DNA of 64,000 bases from Chaetorhynchus papuensis (taxonomy: Eukaryota; Chordata; Aves; Passeriformes; Rhipiduridae), in contig VWYX01000836.1 of NCBI GenBank assembly GCA_013396525.1, positions 204,416 through 268,415 of the forward strand. The letters are read 5' to 3'. The notes beneath the pieces are model-generated. The model was given only the letters and a program-made list of their open reading frames with translations, made no database searches and was not told where the DNA came from. Of the stretch, positions 22,329 through 33,753 are shown piece after piece (position 1 is the first letter of the stretch; the number at the start of each line of letters is the position of its first letter). Made by a program: the position numbers and the translations under genes.

Positions 22329-25325
22329 ATGAAATGCAGGATCATCAGTCTTACAGCAAACTGTATGATGAGCAGCAGCTTTAATGATATGATGATAGGG
22401 CTAATGCCAGGTTAGGACTTCTGCCTTCCTGTTGAGTTTGAGAATGGGTAAGTCCCTAAAACCATTGCTTAAAAGACAGATAAGGTAAAACCCCTTCATA
22501 AAGGACTCCACATGGGACAAAATCCAGAGACTTTGTTCAGAACATAGAGGTCATCCTTTAATGGTGATTAACAGGGGTTCTCTGGTCACTGTAATACATC
22601 TGTTCCTGTGAGAGAATGTCTTGCCTTCCACTCTGATTTTCTAATTAGGGTTTGAATATGTAAGAGCTGCAGGCTATCTTACATCTGTATGAGTGGCAAT
22701 GACATCAGCCCAAAACAGGAATCAAATGGGAGTCCAAAGAATCAAGAAATGAAGTGGCAGTTCAGATAGATGAGCAGTAAAAATCTCATGAGATGCTGGA
22801 GACAAGTCTTGATCCATTTCAATATGATACTAAGAAGGTATGTTAAATACAGCATACAGTGCTTGCCCTTCTTGTGTGTTTTGTGAGTCTGCCCTGATGC
22901 TTGAGTTTTAGAACCCTTGGTTCTTTTTCCTGGCTGAGGGACATGTTTACACATGTCTACATTTCCTGTAAGGCTTTTCCTTAAGCCTTTTTTCCTTGTA
23001 ATTCCCATGCTGTTATTACTATGTTACCTACTCAGTCACCTAAACACTATGTGTTTTGCAAAACTTTGACCCAGTATTCATCAGGCTGTCAGACTCCCAC
23101 GGCACAATTACAGGATGCATGAGGGAGGTTTAAAAAATGATTTGGTCCCCTAGTTTTTAACAGTTTTACATATGATTAACTACTAACTGTCTCAAAATGC
23201 TGCTGTAAGCACCATCTTTATATTCCACCAGAGACATGCTCTCGCAAGAACAATGAGACATTTATGGTGTTTGGGTGGGAGGGAGATTAGAAAGTGTAAA
23301 ATAATTTCTTACTCATAAACTCCCAGTAAATTGTCTTTTCATTTTGTAATAAAACACTTAGTTTCAATAAAGATCCACATCAGTGGATTGCCAGAAAATA
23401 GCACTGTATTTCCAGTTCTTACTGAAGAATATCAGTGAAACAATCAGGTATTTCTGTAAATTGTTTCTCAAATCCTTGGATCTTTATTTGTGGGAATTCT
23501 AGTGCTGAGCCCTTTCATTTATATTCCCCTCTCATAATCTTATGTTCATTAATTTAGAACCTCAGGTTACTGAATTGCAAAGTCTGCTGTTGTTTTCATT
23601 TAAATTGCAGAATACTAAACAGTAGGGATATGTTATATTGAGATGGCAGTGCTGTTTTTCTCCTGAAAATTGAAGATGTGCAGCCCAAACCTTCCTCTGC
23701 CACAATAGGTGGTTCCATAGAAAGACAGGGTTCCAACCCTGACTGCCTGCTTCCTTTACACTCCTATGATGCTCTACGTGGAAGAGATGGTCACAGTCTG
23801 TGACAGTGTCACTTTCTGTAATATTCTTGGTGATGACCCTTCTCTGTAGCCTACCTCGTGTTTTTCATGCTTTTCTAAAGAGCTCCCTAATATGGAGTAA
23901 TTTTGTGTGGAAAAATAATGAAAGAATGATAGATGTTATGAAGTACTGGAGACCTCTTCCTGTGTCTGAAATTCCACTTTTCATTTGTAGAGCTACATGG
24001 ATGGAATACGCAGAAGGATGTTAGAGCACAAGTTTCTCCTGCAAGTTACTGCCTTTTTTATAGTTTTCTTACTGGAGTAGAATAGCTCACTTTGAGCTGG
24101 GTTCTCCAGGTTGCAGCACCACATTTGCTCAAAACTTGCCTTGTAGGTTGGAGATTCTTAAGGCTTAACCCTGGGAATTGGAGGTATAATGACCTTTACA
24201 AATGATACCAGACACAGGGTAAAGAGTCCGAAGGCCGTGTCCTTGGGCATGGAGGTGATTTGAATTAAATCCCCATCTACATGCCACGCTTACATTACGA
24301 TTCTTAGTCTTTCTTACACTCTTACCTTTGGCAAAGCAGCCTGCAACACATGTGGTAATAATTGCTTTGAGATTTTCAATGTCTATAAAGCACCATTTTG
24401 CATAAAAAAAATACACAGTTGGATAATGTCTAATAGATAACTGGGGTACAGGTGATATTCCCAGTAATGAGCATCCTTCTTTCATTATAGCCTTCTTTAT
24501 TCTCTCTAGTTTTAAAATAAGAAATAATTGCCGTTTACTGATACTATCACTGTTGAATTATACTTTAAAAGTTATACACAATCTGTTCTTCTGCCTTCTA
24601 AGTCTCCACTAAAGCAAAGTGTTAGTAAATTAATTTTTCTGGATGGTGAGTCTTGGGCTTCAGGTCTTTTCTTCCTCTCTGTTGATTCAGGTTGCTGGTG
24701 TTTTCACTTAACATCTAGGATTCCATAGCCTAAACTAATGGACCAGTGTGTGACTCTTCCAACAGCTCACGTCAGCTCAGTGCTGAACAGCTGGGGGTTC
24801 TTTCACCAGTGACTCTGTCCAGTGTTTGAGGAGTGTGCTGCTTCTGGCTGATCTGTAGATATCTTCTTAAATTGGTAACGTTTTAGATGGGAAGAATAAA
24901 TTTGAAAAACTACATATTTTTCTAAGGGAAGTTCAACCAACTAATTTTTTTTCTTGTATTTATGAATTTCAAAGTATACAGCCAGACTTCAAATAGCTGA
25001 TTAGCTTGCTTGATAGGAAGAACTTGCATAAAATTACAGTCCTGTTTCTACACTTCTTTCAGTGTAATAGAAAATGTGAGCTGCAATGTGTGGGTGGCAT
25101 ACTCAAGGCAATAGCTTCAGGAAGTGATCACAACCAAGCACTGTTGCATTTGCCAGCCTTAGAAAGAAAAATAATACAATAATCGAGGTGCAAGGTGCTG
25201 TGGACTTGCACGAGCACTGTGGCCATGTGGATGAATACAAAACTGCCTTGTCTACCATCATTCTCCCAACAACCCAAGCAACTCATTCTACTCCTTTTGC
25301 CTCAGCTTAAACTAAATAGAACTTT

Positions 25326-25410
25326 TAAAAAAAAGAAAAAAAATGCAAACCAAAATAAATAAATAGATGAAAGCCCAACCCAACAAAAGGAACACCCCGA
25401 AACCCACAAA
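25326..25410 (-). repeat. A/C-rich low-complexity tract
   Basis: Runs of A with CC and CCC interruptions (GCCCAACCCAACAAAAGG, CCCCGAAACCCAC). This is the strand complement of the G/T-rich tracts seen elsewhere in the window. Confidence 0.6.
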
Positions 25411-25755
25411 TGCTGTGTTCAATTACAAAGAACTAGAAACTGTTTTGCTGTACTATCTTCCCACACTTACATGTAAAGTAATTCCTTGTGGAATTACGTG
25501 GAGTTTTTTTCCTCTTTAAATAAAGGACCCTACCAATTATGAGGTCTTCTATTCAGTTGTTTTCTTCATCTGTATGACAATTCATATTTATAAAGTAGTA
25601 ATACATATTTATGGATTGCTTCTGATACAACAAATGTTCCACAGTTTGTACAGAAAATGGTTCAGGGGCTTTACTATGCATTTTCAGATGCAAGAATGTA
25701 ACTATCCGTAACCTTCTTCTGAAGAGAATACAGCCTTAGCAGATATTACTGTTAA

Positions 25756-25789
25756 ATTAAACAAAAAACCCAAAAAACCCAAAAAAACA
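25756..25789 (-). repeat. CCCAAAAAA short tandem tract
   Basis: The unit CCCAAAAAA is repeated nearly three times with slight length variation. Complement type of the G/T-rich tracts. Confidence 0.7.
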
Positions 25790-28700
25790 GAGCTTGCCTG
25801 TATAGCTCAAGCTTTGTTTTTTAAAACATGGAAGTAATTCGATTTCTACAAAGTATTACTTTTCCCCCTTACTCCACAAAGCACAAGGGATGGAAGAGGA
25901 GAGAAGTGATGTGTGTAATCTGTGGTCTTCCCACTCACAACGTGATGTACAATGCATTGTGTTGGGAGGAAGCCTGTGGACCAAACAAACATTGCTGTGG
26001 CTCTTATGGGGGGTGAGTCTGTCCTGGTAACTGGGGGAAGGAGCTGATGTGAGTTATTAAGCATCCTTTAAACTGCTTAATACATCATGGACACATAAAC
26101 ATGGCTTTTGCTTTTTCATTGTCCTAGACTGAGTGTGGTCTGTTGTATTTTTTAGTTCACCCAACACAGGATATAGCTGTTAATGTTTGTGGTCTCAGTT
26201 AAACAAAATGAAGCTTGTGGATCAGAGCCAATCACTTTTCATACATCTCTTTTTAGCTGCTTTTTCAAAATTCAGATATTTTACAGAACAAAATACTCAA
26301 GTCTTTAGTAAGTTGTTACTGAAGGATTTGTGCCTGCTTTTTAAAACCAGATAGCAATGGGAAGGGGTAATTTCCTAGACTTAAAATGTTCTGCCTCTGT
26401 AGTACAGTGTTACTGATCACTGTAACTTTGGTTTCACAAGGAAAAAAAAATGGGGTTATCTGATTCCACAGTTGTTTCATCCTTGTAGCGTTACCACCTC
26501 TGCCTTAAGACTTACAGGGGCCAACAGTATGTCTCCCACATACCCAGGAATCAAAGATTTGAATTTCTGTGGGTCTTAGTTGCTCAAAATACACATCTTC
26601 TGGCAAGCAAACCTGCGTTCACGTAACGTTTTAAAACCAGATTGTTCTCTTGCACAGGGAGGAATAGATTGTGTAGGTAATGTGGGGACTGGGCATTTGG
26701 TTTGGTTGTGTGGAAGCTCACACTGAGTGAATGGAGGAAGTGATAAAGATGAAAGCCTATTTCTTCACCTCTGCTCATCTTTAAATTATTACTCTTGTAA
26801 TGCCCCAGCTTCATGTTGGGACAAGTCTAGACTATACAGTAATTCCTATTAATTGTGTTGTCCCTTTTTTATTTATTTATTTTTTCCTGCACCCATACAT
26901 GTTCAGGTCAGGTACCCTGCAGTTCAGGCAGTCTTTGTGACTAACAAACCTCAATTCTGAGGGAATTTTCAGCTGCCTTATTACTGCAGTACCAAATATA
27001 TGTATTTATATTCTGAAACCCTGTGTCTTGGCTGTATTTTCAATGTTTTACCTTTTAAGTTTTATTTTTGTGATTTTTCTGTATTTTTTCTAGTATTGCT
27101 TGAAAGATAAATGCTTGTGTTAGTTTTCTGGAGGCTTTGCTACAGTACTGCGAAAATGTTTGAAATGCAAAGAGAAATGTTTTCAGAGAGATCTGAAATT
27201 TACAGGTGCTCAGATCCTTTTGGTACAATAATTTATATTCAGCTTTATTAGAGTCAAAACTAGTGGCTTTGTGAGATCTTCCAGCTTTGAACCTTCTTAG
27301 CAGATTTTGGAGGCTGTTGGTCTCTTACCTTCTTTCGGTAAAAGTCCTATTTGGAGATCACTTTGCTTTGTAAATTTGGAAGAATAACTGAAAAAATGGT
27401 GGCAATTTAGCTTTTGTGATGCATAGTCCTTCACAATGAGCAAGGACCTTTGTGCCAAGGGGAAGAAGAAACGGGCTTTCTAATGAAAATTCTGGAGAAC
27501 CACAGTCACTGTACTTTGTTCAGAGGATATAAGTGGAGATAATATTTCTTCCCAAAATTTAAATCCTGTCTTACATGGCTGATCATTGTAGAGAACAGTA
27601 AGAAACCACACAAGAAGCTAAAATTATAGAATTTAATATCCTTGACTGCAGCAGTACCAATTTGATGCATTGGAAAATAGAATTTCCTGTTTCAGGGCTT
27701 GGCACAAAGTCTGGAAGCATAATGCCTGATACTAAAACCATAGCTACTAAACTGCCATGGTAAACTAAGCTGTGATTCTTAGCAGTTTCAGTTAGCAGCA
27801 TCCCGACAGGCAGAGAGCTGAGGGCTATCTTGAAATGAGCAAGGGAATTCATAGCAAGGCTGAGGCATTAAAGAGAACCACAGGTGGCAGATACTTTCTG
27901 TTTCCCATCACTCTGAGGGGATGAAAATGTATTAGTATTTCAAATGGTTCTCTATGCAAACTTGGTAGGTGTCCAAGTTGTCTTGTTTCTTGCAGGCTGT
28001 AATAAGGGATTTCTGCTCTCTGTATCTTCACTTTCCTGACTGAATCTGTTACATGTAGCAGGAATGAAGAGTTCTACAGTACTAGAAAATGTGCAATAGG
28101 TTCATGGTGCTGGTACACTCCAGGTAACCGGCCACTGTGATCCACTGTACAGTCCCCCCCAGTTAGCAATCACTGGTGTTGCCCTGCATATTTTTTCTTA
28201 GTGCGTTCTGTTTGTGTTTTTGGGTGGAGATCTGTGAGCTAATTATCTGTGGTGTACACATCCGCCTGTGAATTCAGCTCCTTTTGCAGTTCATAGAAGT
28301 GGTATTTGGGGAGTAGCGTTCACACGGTAACCCTCTGACAGGTGCCTGGAGCTGGTCAGGTGAATCACAGCTCAGAAATGCCCTTCTCTCATGGTGAGTC
28401 TAGGCAGCTAGCCGTGATGGGGATGTCTGCAGAAGTCTGAAGCTGTGTCCTTAAAATAAAATGTCATTGCTTTCGTTTCCTGAACAGTGCAAGCCATGGT
28501 ATTCTAACACTGTTAGGCTATTTAGATAATTGTGCAAAAAAAAGTTTACTTGAAATTTAAGAAAATAATTTAAAATTATGGTTGAGTAAGTTAAATAGCT
28601 AAAAGGCGCATTTATTGAAAGTGATGGTTTTGTAATATTGGTATTTATTTGTTTTTCGTAGGAAAGGTAGAACTTGTACCTTATACACAATATGCAAAAT

Positions 28701-30254
28701 TATTTTTGCACTTAATATAAAATATGTTGTAGGGACATGGTAACATTTGTTTAGTGACTGTAAAGGCAGATGCTCCCTCTAGTGCCTAAGACTATTTTCT
28801 TGTAATGGCAGTAGCTTTGTTGAGCTTTCTGCCATGTTTTATTATGGAGTTACTGAAGTCCTTCAGGTATCGATCTTAAAATGAGTAATGTGGAATGAGG
28901 GTAAACCGTTTAGTATTGGATGCCTCTTGCATCCGTGTGTAGCAGAAAGAGTCAGATAATGCATTAGGGTAAAGAAAGTTAATATATTCTTTTAATTAAA
29001 GATTTTTATAGCCTATCAAGTCAATAAACTGTTACTTAAATTGAATATCACCTGGGAAAACTGTGGTACTTGTGAGCATTTCTGAACCAAATGAGGGTTC
29101 ATTGAACCATGAGGGATTCAAAAAGTACCTGGGCACTAATCACAAATTCAAGTTACTGTTCTCTTCTTGATATTTTTGTTAGCTGGTGTTTTTAATATGG
29201 CCATTGAAGATATCAGACTAAAGTTGTGAGTGTTCTAAACCAGTCTGTGGCATCACTGTGTAAAAAGAAGAAATGCCTGATCTGTCAAGACATCCAAACA
29301 CATTGTTTAGTAGGAGACTCTAACTCTGAGCGTCTGTGGCACCTGGGAAGAGGGGGGGGAAGAATGGAGTACATTTGTGCCATGTGAGGTGCCTGAGGAT
29401 GCATACTCTCCTTGCTTGTTAGGCTGCAGCTGCTTTCATCCTGACAGTCCTTTCTGAGGGCAGCCTTTCAACACTGCGTGGCTTCTAAATTTTTTAAATG
29501 TTATCTTTAAAAATATGCATTCTACAGCTGTGTGTCTCTGTAAATCATGCTTAAAAATAAATTCTGTTAGAAATAGTATGTGTAGAGTAATATGTATGAT
29601 ACAATATGTGTGGAAAAATATTTATGAAACAATGTGTATTCCTAACAACATTTGATATTAAATTGTAAAATCCAAGGTTATGAATAGTTCTGCAATCATG
29701 CATTGCCTACACTGTTATCAAGCTCTTGTAGATGTGACAGCAGAGGATTTTAAGGGGATTTGAGGGAAGAGAATAGGTAGGGGTTTTTAAAGAAATATTT
29801 CACAAGTGTGATGATGAGTGAATATTGTGCTTTCTATTTATCCTGACTAAAATCTTCCTGAAATGGTGAGCTTTTTGTTTGAAGGGTTTTCTGTTATTTT
29901 TGTAGGTAGTCTGTGCATCCCTTCTCCCCCCCTTTCCCTCCTTCAATCTTTCTCTCCATAAGGAAAACAAATGGAAAATTTATTGTGAAGGCTCTGTGGA
30001 ATCAGCATTCAAACCCAAGAAAAATGTACACAAGTAAATTGTGTGTTCTACTTTGGTGCACGGGGAATATCAGTAATATTTTTCATTCTGTATCTTGCAT
30101 TTATACAGCTGAATGGAAGAGTGACACAGTACGATTTGAAACAGTAGCCAACAGCAGCCTCTTTTCCTTCTGGGATCCTTGAATCTTCTTCGTCTTTCCC
30201 AGGGAGAGGAGTGAGAATGTGTTTTAGCAATCGTTTTGTTCGACATGTGCCACC

Positions 30255-30560
30255 TATACACAGTGTAAGAAAAAGTAATTGACTGTAATTAACCGTGCTT
30301 GATTACACTTTAAAGCAGGTCTGATTCTAGAGCTGAGTTTAAAAAATATGTATAATTCAGCACTTTGTTACAGTTGTAACCGATTGACTATTAAAAGGTA
30401 CTTTCTCAGCGTTGCCACTGGCAAAGCTGTTTGTCTGCTGTAAAGATTTCTTTTCCCCTTGTTGGTGGCATTTTGTCAGCAGGAGTGGGCGTGGCAGTTA
30501 AACAGCAAAATCACATTGTTTAAGAGTTAGACTCCACTCCAAATAACACCTCCATGAAAA
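30255..30560. promoter_or_regulatory. candidate conserved non-coding element
   Basis: The block is dense in transcription-factor-like motifs. Homeodomain-type AATTGACTGTAATTAAC is near 30276. A perfect palindrome TTGCCACTGGCAA is at 30412-30424. A KLF/SP-like GTGGGCGTGGC is at 30485-30495, followed by GTTAAACAGC. It has no coding potential. The call is from texture and motif density only; conservation was not measured. Confidence 0.3.
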
Positions 30561-33451
30561 GGATCCATTTTAAATTACTTCTCTTAAATTGCAACAAGGT
30601 GTGTTTACGTCCTGTTTGATGCCTCTTTTTACCTTCAACCACTCGGAAGTCTCAAGGCCGTGTACTTACTCTTTTGTTTCCAGCTGTGCATTGTAGATTT
30701 TGTGTGGTAAAACGTTCCACTTTCCTGCTTCAAAATTACTAGGCAGGGTAAAACTTTAGCCAATTGCCCATGGTTTATTGTGATCTTTTGGGTGGTCAAT
30801 GACCTTCTCAAGAAGAACACATCTTCCTTAGGAGGGGAAATCAGCCCCTAACTTTTTATTATGTGCTACATGATTACCTTTGCTGAGGTTCTCTCAAGAG
30901 AAATGCTGTTTCTTGGCAATTGCAGTATAATGTCAGTAGAGACAAATATGGTTCAAGAGAGTCATATTAAGGAATTTTAAAGATCAGGTAACAGGTCAAC
31001 ATCCTGAAATACACTATGGAAATTATCATTCATGAGGATGCCATTTGCATGCAAATATCACATTCCTTTTCTTTGAGGAAATGGGAAGGAATTTATCCAT
31101 CGTGAGTATTTGCCTTCCTGCTTCAAATACAGGGGGTTTTTTTCAAGCTGTGTTCAGTCAGCAGGATGTGACCTGTTCCTACTGTTCCCTCCTTGCTGCT
31201 TCTGCCCAATAAGACTCTATCAATTAGCTGATAACCTGTTGGAATAGCAAATCGTTACTCCGTCTCCTGCTGGCTCTGCTTAAGGAGAAAAAAGAAGGAT
31301 AAGGTTTTACTTAAGAAATGCTGGATTATCTGCTTTTCTAATTTCATGTTTGGCCCTTGTGTATTCAAACCAAAGATGTGGGTGCTATTTAAGAAATATT
31401 TAATGAAGCAGACATTCTAATATATCCTTGATGTTGTTTTATGATGATTGCTGTTGCAGAAACAAGATGCTCAGGCTTAGGCCTGTTTCTGCTCTGCTGA
31501 ATGTGATTAGCTTCTTGCTTCTTAGTTAAAATTGTGATGATTGTTTAGAAATGACTAAGAACAGAAGTGCACAGCATGATGTTGCATTGATGCAGTTTTT
31601 CTTGATACTTCTGTCTAAATGTCAACTTCTATGTGATTCAAACTTTCAACAAGATTTTTAGGTTTATGGTTTTGGTTTTATGTGTAAAAGGTAAAGTCTG
31701 TCTTGAAACTCTGGAAAAATGCACTGGCTTTTGGTTTTTATGCTACATGGTAGTTTATAGGGTAAGAATAGAATAATTTAATGTAGTTAAATACATATTT
31801 TAAAAATCAGTGTTTCAGTAATTGTTCCTTGGAGCTATTACATTTTTCACTTCCCTGGTCCCAGGGATGTCTGAGCAGTGGGGCACTGACCTGACCTGTA
31901 ATTCTGTCATGAATTCAGGTCCTATCATAGCTATTCTGATTTTTATTACTGCTGAAGTTCAAGCAAGACTTTGACCATTTATGTGTCATATAGTGATTTT
32001 CTTCACGTAGTTTTCTTTTGGTCAAAAATCGTGACCATCATCTTTCTTTAGACTGTAGAATTCTAAATTCTACATCTAAAATCTAAATTTAGATTGTAGT
32101 TTTCTGCCAGTCCTGTTATTCCAAGTTAGGCTTCCCCTGAACACATTTGTACCCTGCATGAAAGCTGGTATTTCTATGATGGAACATGAGGGCAGAATTT
32201 AGGTTGATTTTGTTTCATTCTATTTATGACTTATTTGACTCAGTTTGCCTTTTTAAGGGTATAAATTCATACCTTGCATTTTATACCATTGTATTTTGCC
32301 TGGAATTTCTCAGGCTAGATCCAGCAGAAAATGCTGTGTTTGACAAGAGCTTTAAGATGCTAAAGCTACAGGCTGTATCAGACCTGTGTTTTTTGCAAAA
32401 CAAGACAGACATAATAATGAAACAAAACCCCATAACCCTTTAGTTATGCCACCAACCCTACATTTCTAACTTAAAACTATAACATAAAGCCATTGCTTTT
32501 TCTCTCAGTTTTCTTCTGTAACAGTTTATCATATCAATAATCTCATTTACACCATTCATCTGACACGTTTTGCCAGGGGTTATCTTCTAAGTGTAAGTCA
32601 GACTTTTGGAACTAGTCCAGAATATATCACAGTGTGGTTTATGTCATTGTATAAACATTTTGGCCAAGCTTACATCAGTATAAATACAATGAATTAAAAG
32701 TTTGAGCCACTGTTGTGTTCATCTGTTTCCAGTAGCTATTCTTCCTTTTCACACTTTTCATGATAGTTGACCTGCTTATCTTGTATTCTTTTCTCTGATT
32801 TGTATGCTCTTTCTCATTTTCCATCCAAGTGTTACCGTGCTGTATGCATTTCCTGACAGCCAATTAATGGGCTGTCTCCTCACTCAGCCAAGAATAGAGG
32901 TAGCAGTTCTACATGAGCCCCTCATGTCCATTGATGTGCACAGCAGACATCCTGAGAATGGGGACACATTTCCCTGGTCTTGTGGCTGCATGCTGTTCAC
33001 ATCAATTTCCCATTAAAAGGTAATTTAAAGGTATAGCCCCAGGCAGACTCAGGAGAGAGCTATAAAAAGAGTTTAATTAACAGTTCAGAATAATACAATC
33101 TAAGGTTGAATAGTCTGTAACCAGTTCTTTTTTTGTTCACACTTGTCATTTCCTTTACTTGCAGATTAGAGGAGATTTCCTTGTTTGGTAAAGAATGCAG
33201 TGAAATAAGTCTTCGAAGAAGCTTTATTGTACGTGTCTTGGAGCTAGATCACTGCATTATCATGAGCTTTAAACCTGCCCCTGCTTATCTTCCCTCTGCT
33301 TTAGCTCCCCTCTTCTGGTCAACACATTTTAAGGAAAGAGGTGCATCTCACCTCACAGATGGGCCCCCATGCTTTTTGAAAGGTTTACCTCCATTCAAAA
33401 ATGCATTTACTCCAACTTGTTCTAAAATAATCTAAACATATTTTTATGTGG
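30561..33451. other. non-coding sequence
   Basis: No exon is recognised. It contains the POU-type palindrome at 31043-31056 (listed) and a 16-bp perfect palindrome AATCTAAATTTAGATT at 32080-32095, embedded in imperfect TCTAAAT repeats. The 100-codon open frame at 33133-33435 has no recognisable domain and no matching splice sites. Confidence 0.55.
31043..31066. promoter_or_regulatory. palindromic POU octamer pair next to a TEAD-like site
   Basis: ATTTGCATGCAAAT at 31043-31056 is a perfect 14-bp palindrome made of two overlapping octamer motifs (ATTTGCAT and ATGCAAAT). It is followed after four bases by CACATTCC, a TEAD/M-CAT-like sequence. POU dimers are known to bind related palindromic octamers. 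Function here is inferred from motif only. Confidence 0.4.
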
Positions 33452-33515
33452 AAGAATGGTAGAGTGTTGTGCTAGAATAGATACAGGAGGCTTTGTATTC
33501 AAAAACAAGTACCAT
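33452..33515 (+). mobile_element. tRNA-derived SINE head, relic
   Basis: AATGGTAGAGTGTTGTGCTAGAATAGATACAGGAGGCTTTGTATTCAAAA follows the layout of a tRNA-derived SINE promoter head. It has an A-box-like TGGTAGAGTGTTG, then CAGGAG, then a B-box-like GTATTCAAAA (intact form GGTTCAAATCC). The B box is damaged, so RNA polymerase III transcription is unlikely. The sequence after it does not extend as a recognisable SINE body. Confidence 0.45.
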
Positions 33516-33637
33516 TGTCTCTTTCCTTCCCCTGTTGGTTGTATTTTTGGTAAAATTTTCTTTGCAGGAGTTTTGTTTCTTGCTTTTCTTCCTTTTTTTT
33601 TTTTTAATTTTTAAAAATTATTACTTTTTATTATTTG

Positions 33638-33753
33638 CTTGGTTTTGGTGTTTGGGTGGGGTTTTTCTGGTTGGGTGGTTGGGGGGTTTTGTTTGTTTGT
33701 TTGTTTTGTTTTTGGTTTTGGTTTTTTTTTATTTATTTATTGATTTTTTTATT
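33638..33753 (+). repeat. G/T-rich low-complexity tract with G-run cluster
   Basis: Almost pure T and G on plus. It includes TTTG tandem units and, at 33654-33686, four G runs of three to six (GGGTGGGG, then GGG, then GGGGGG) that could fold as a G-quadruplex with one long loop. The open frames of 109 and 73 codons here are low-complexity artefacts rich in Phe, Leu, Trp and Gly. Confidence 0.8.

Larger units (their letters stand above)
21861..30254. other. non-coding AT-rich sequence
   Basis: No exon is recognised across this 8.4-kb stretch. It holds the G/T-rich tract at 22.2 kb and the A/C-rich tracts at 25.3 and 25.76 kb, listed separately. It also has the AT-rich block at 28.98-29.05 kb with TTTTAATTAAAG. 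Open frames are short and show no domains. Confidence 0.55.

Noticed and set aside
22173..22415. 80-codon Phe/Val/Gly-rich open frame on plus
   Set aside because: Same artefact of a G/T-rich tract.
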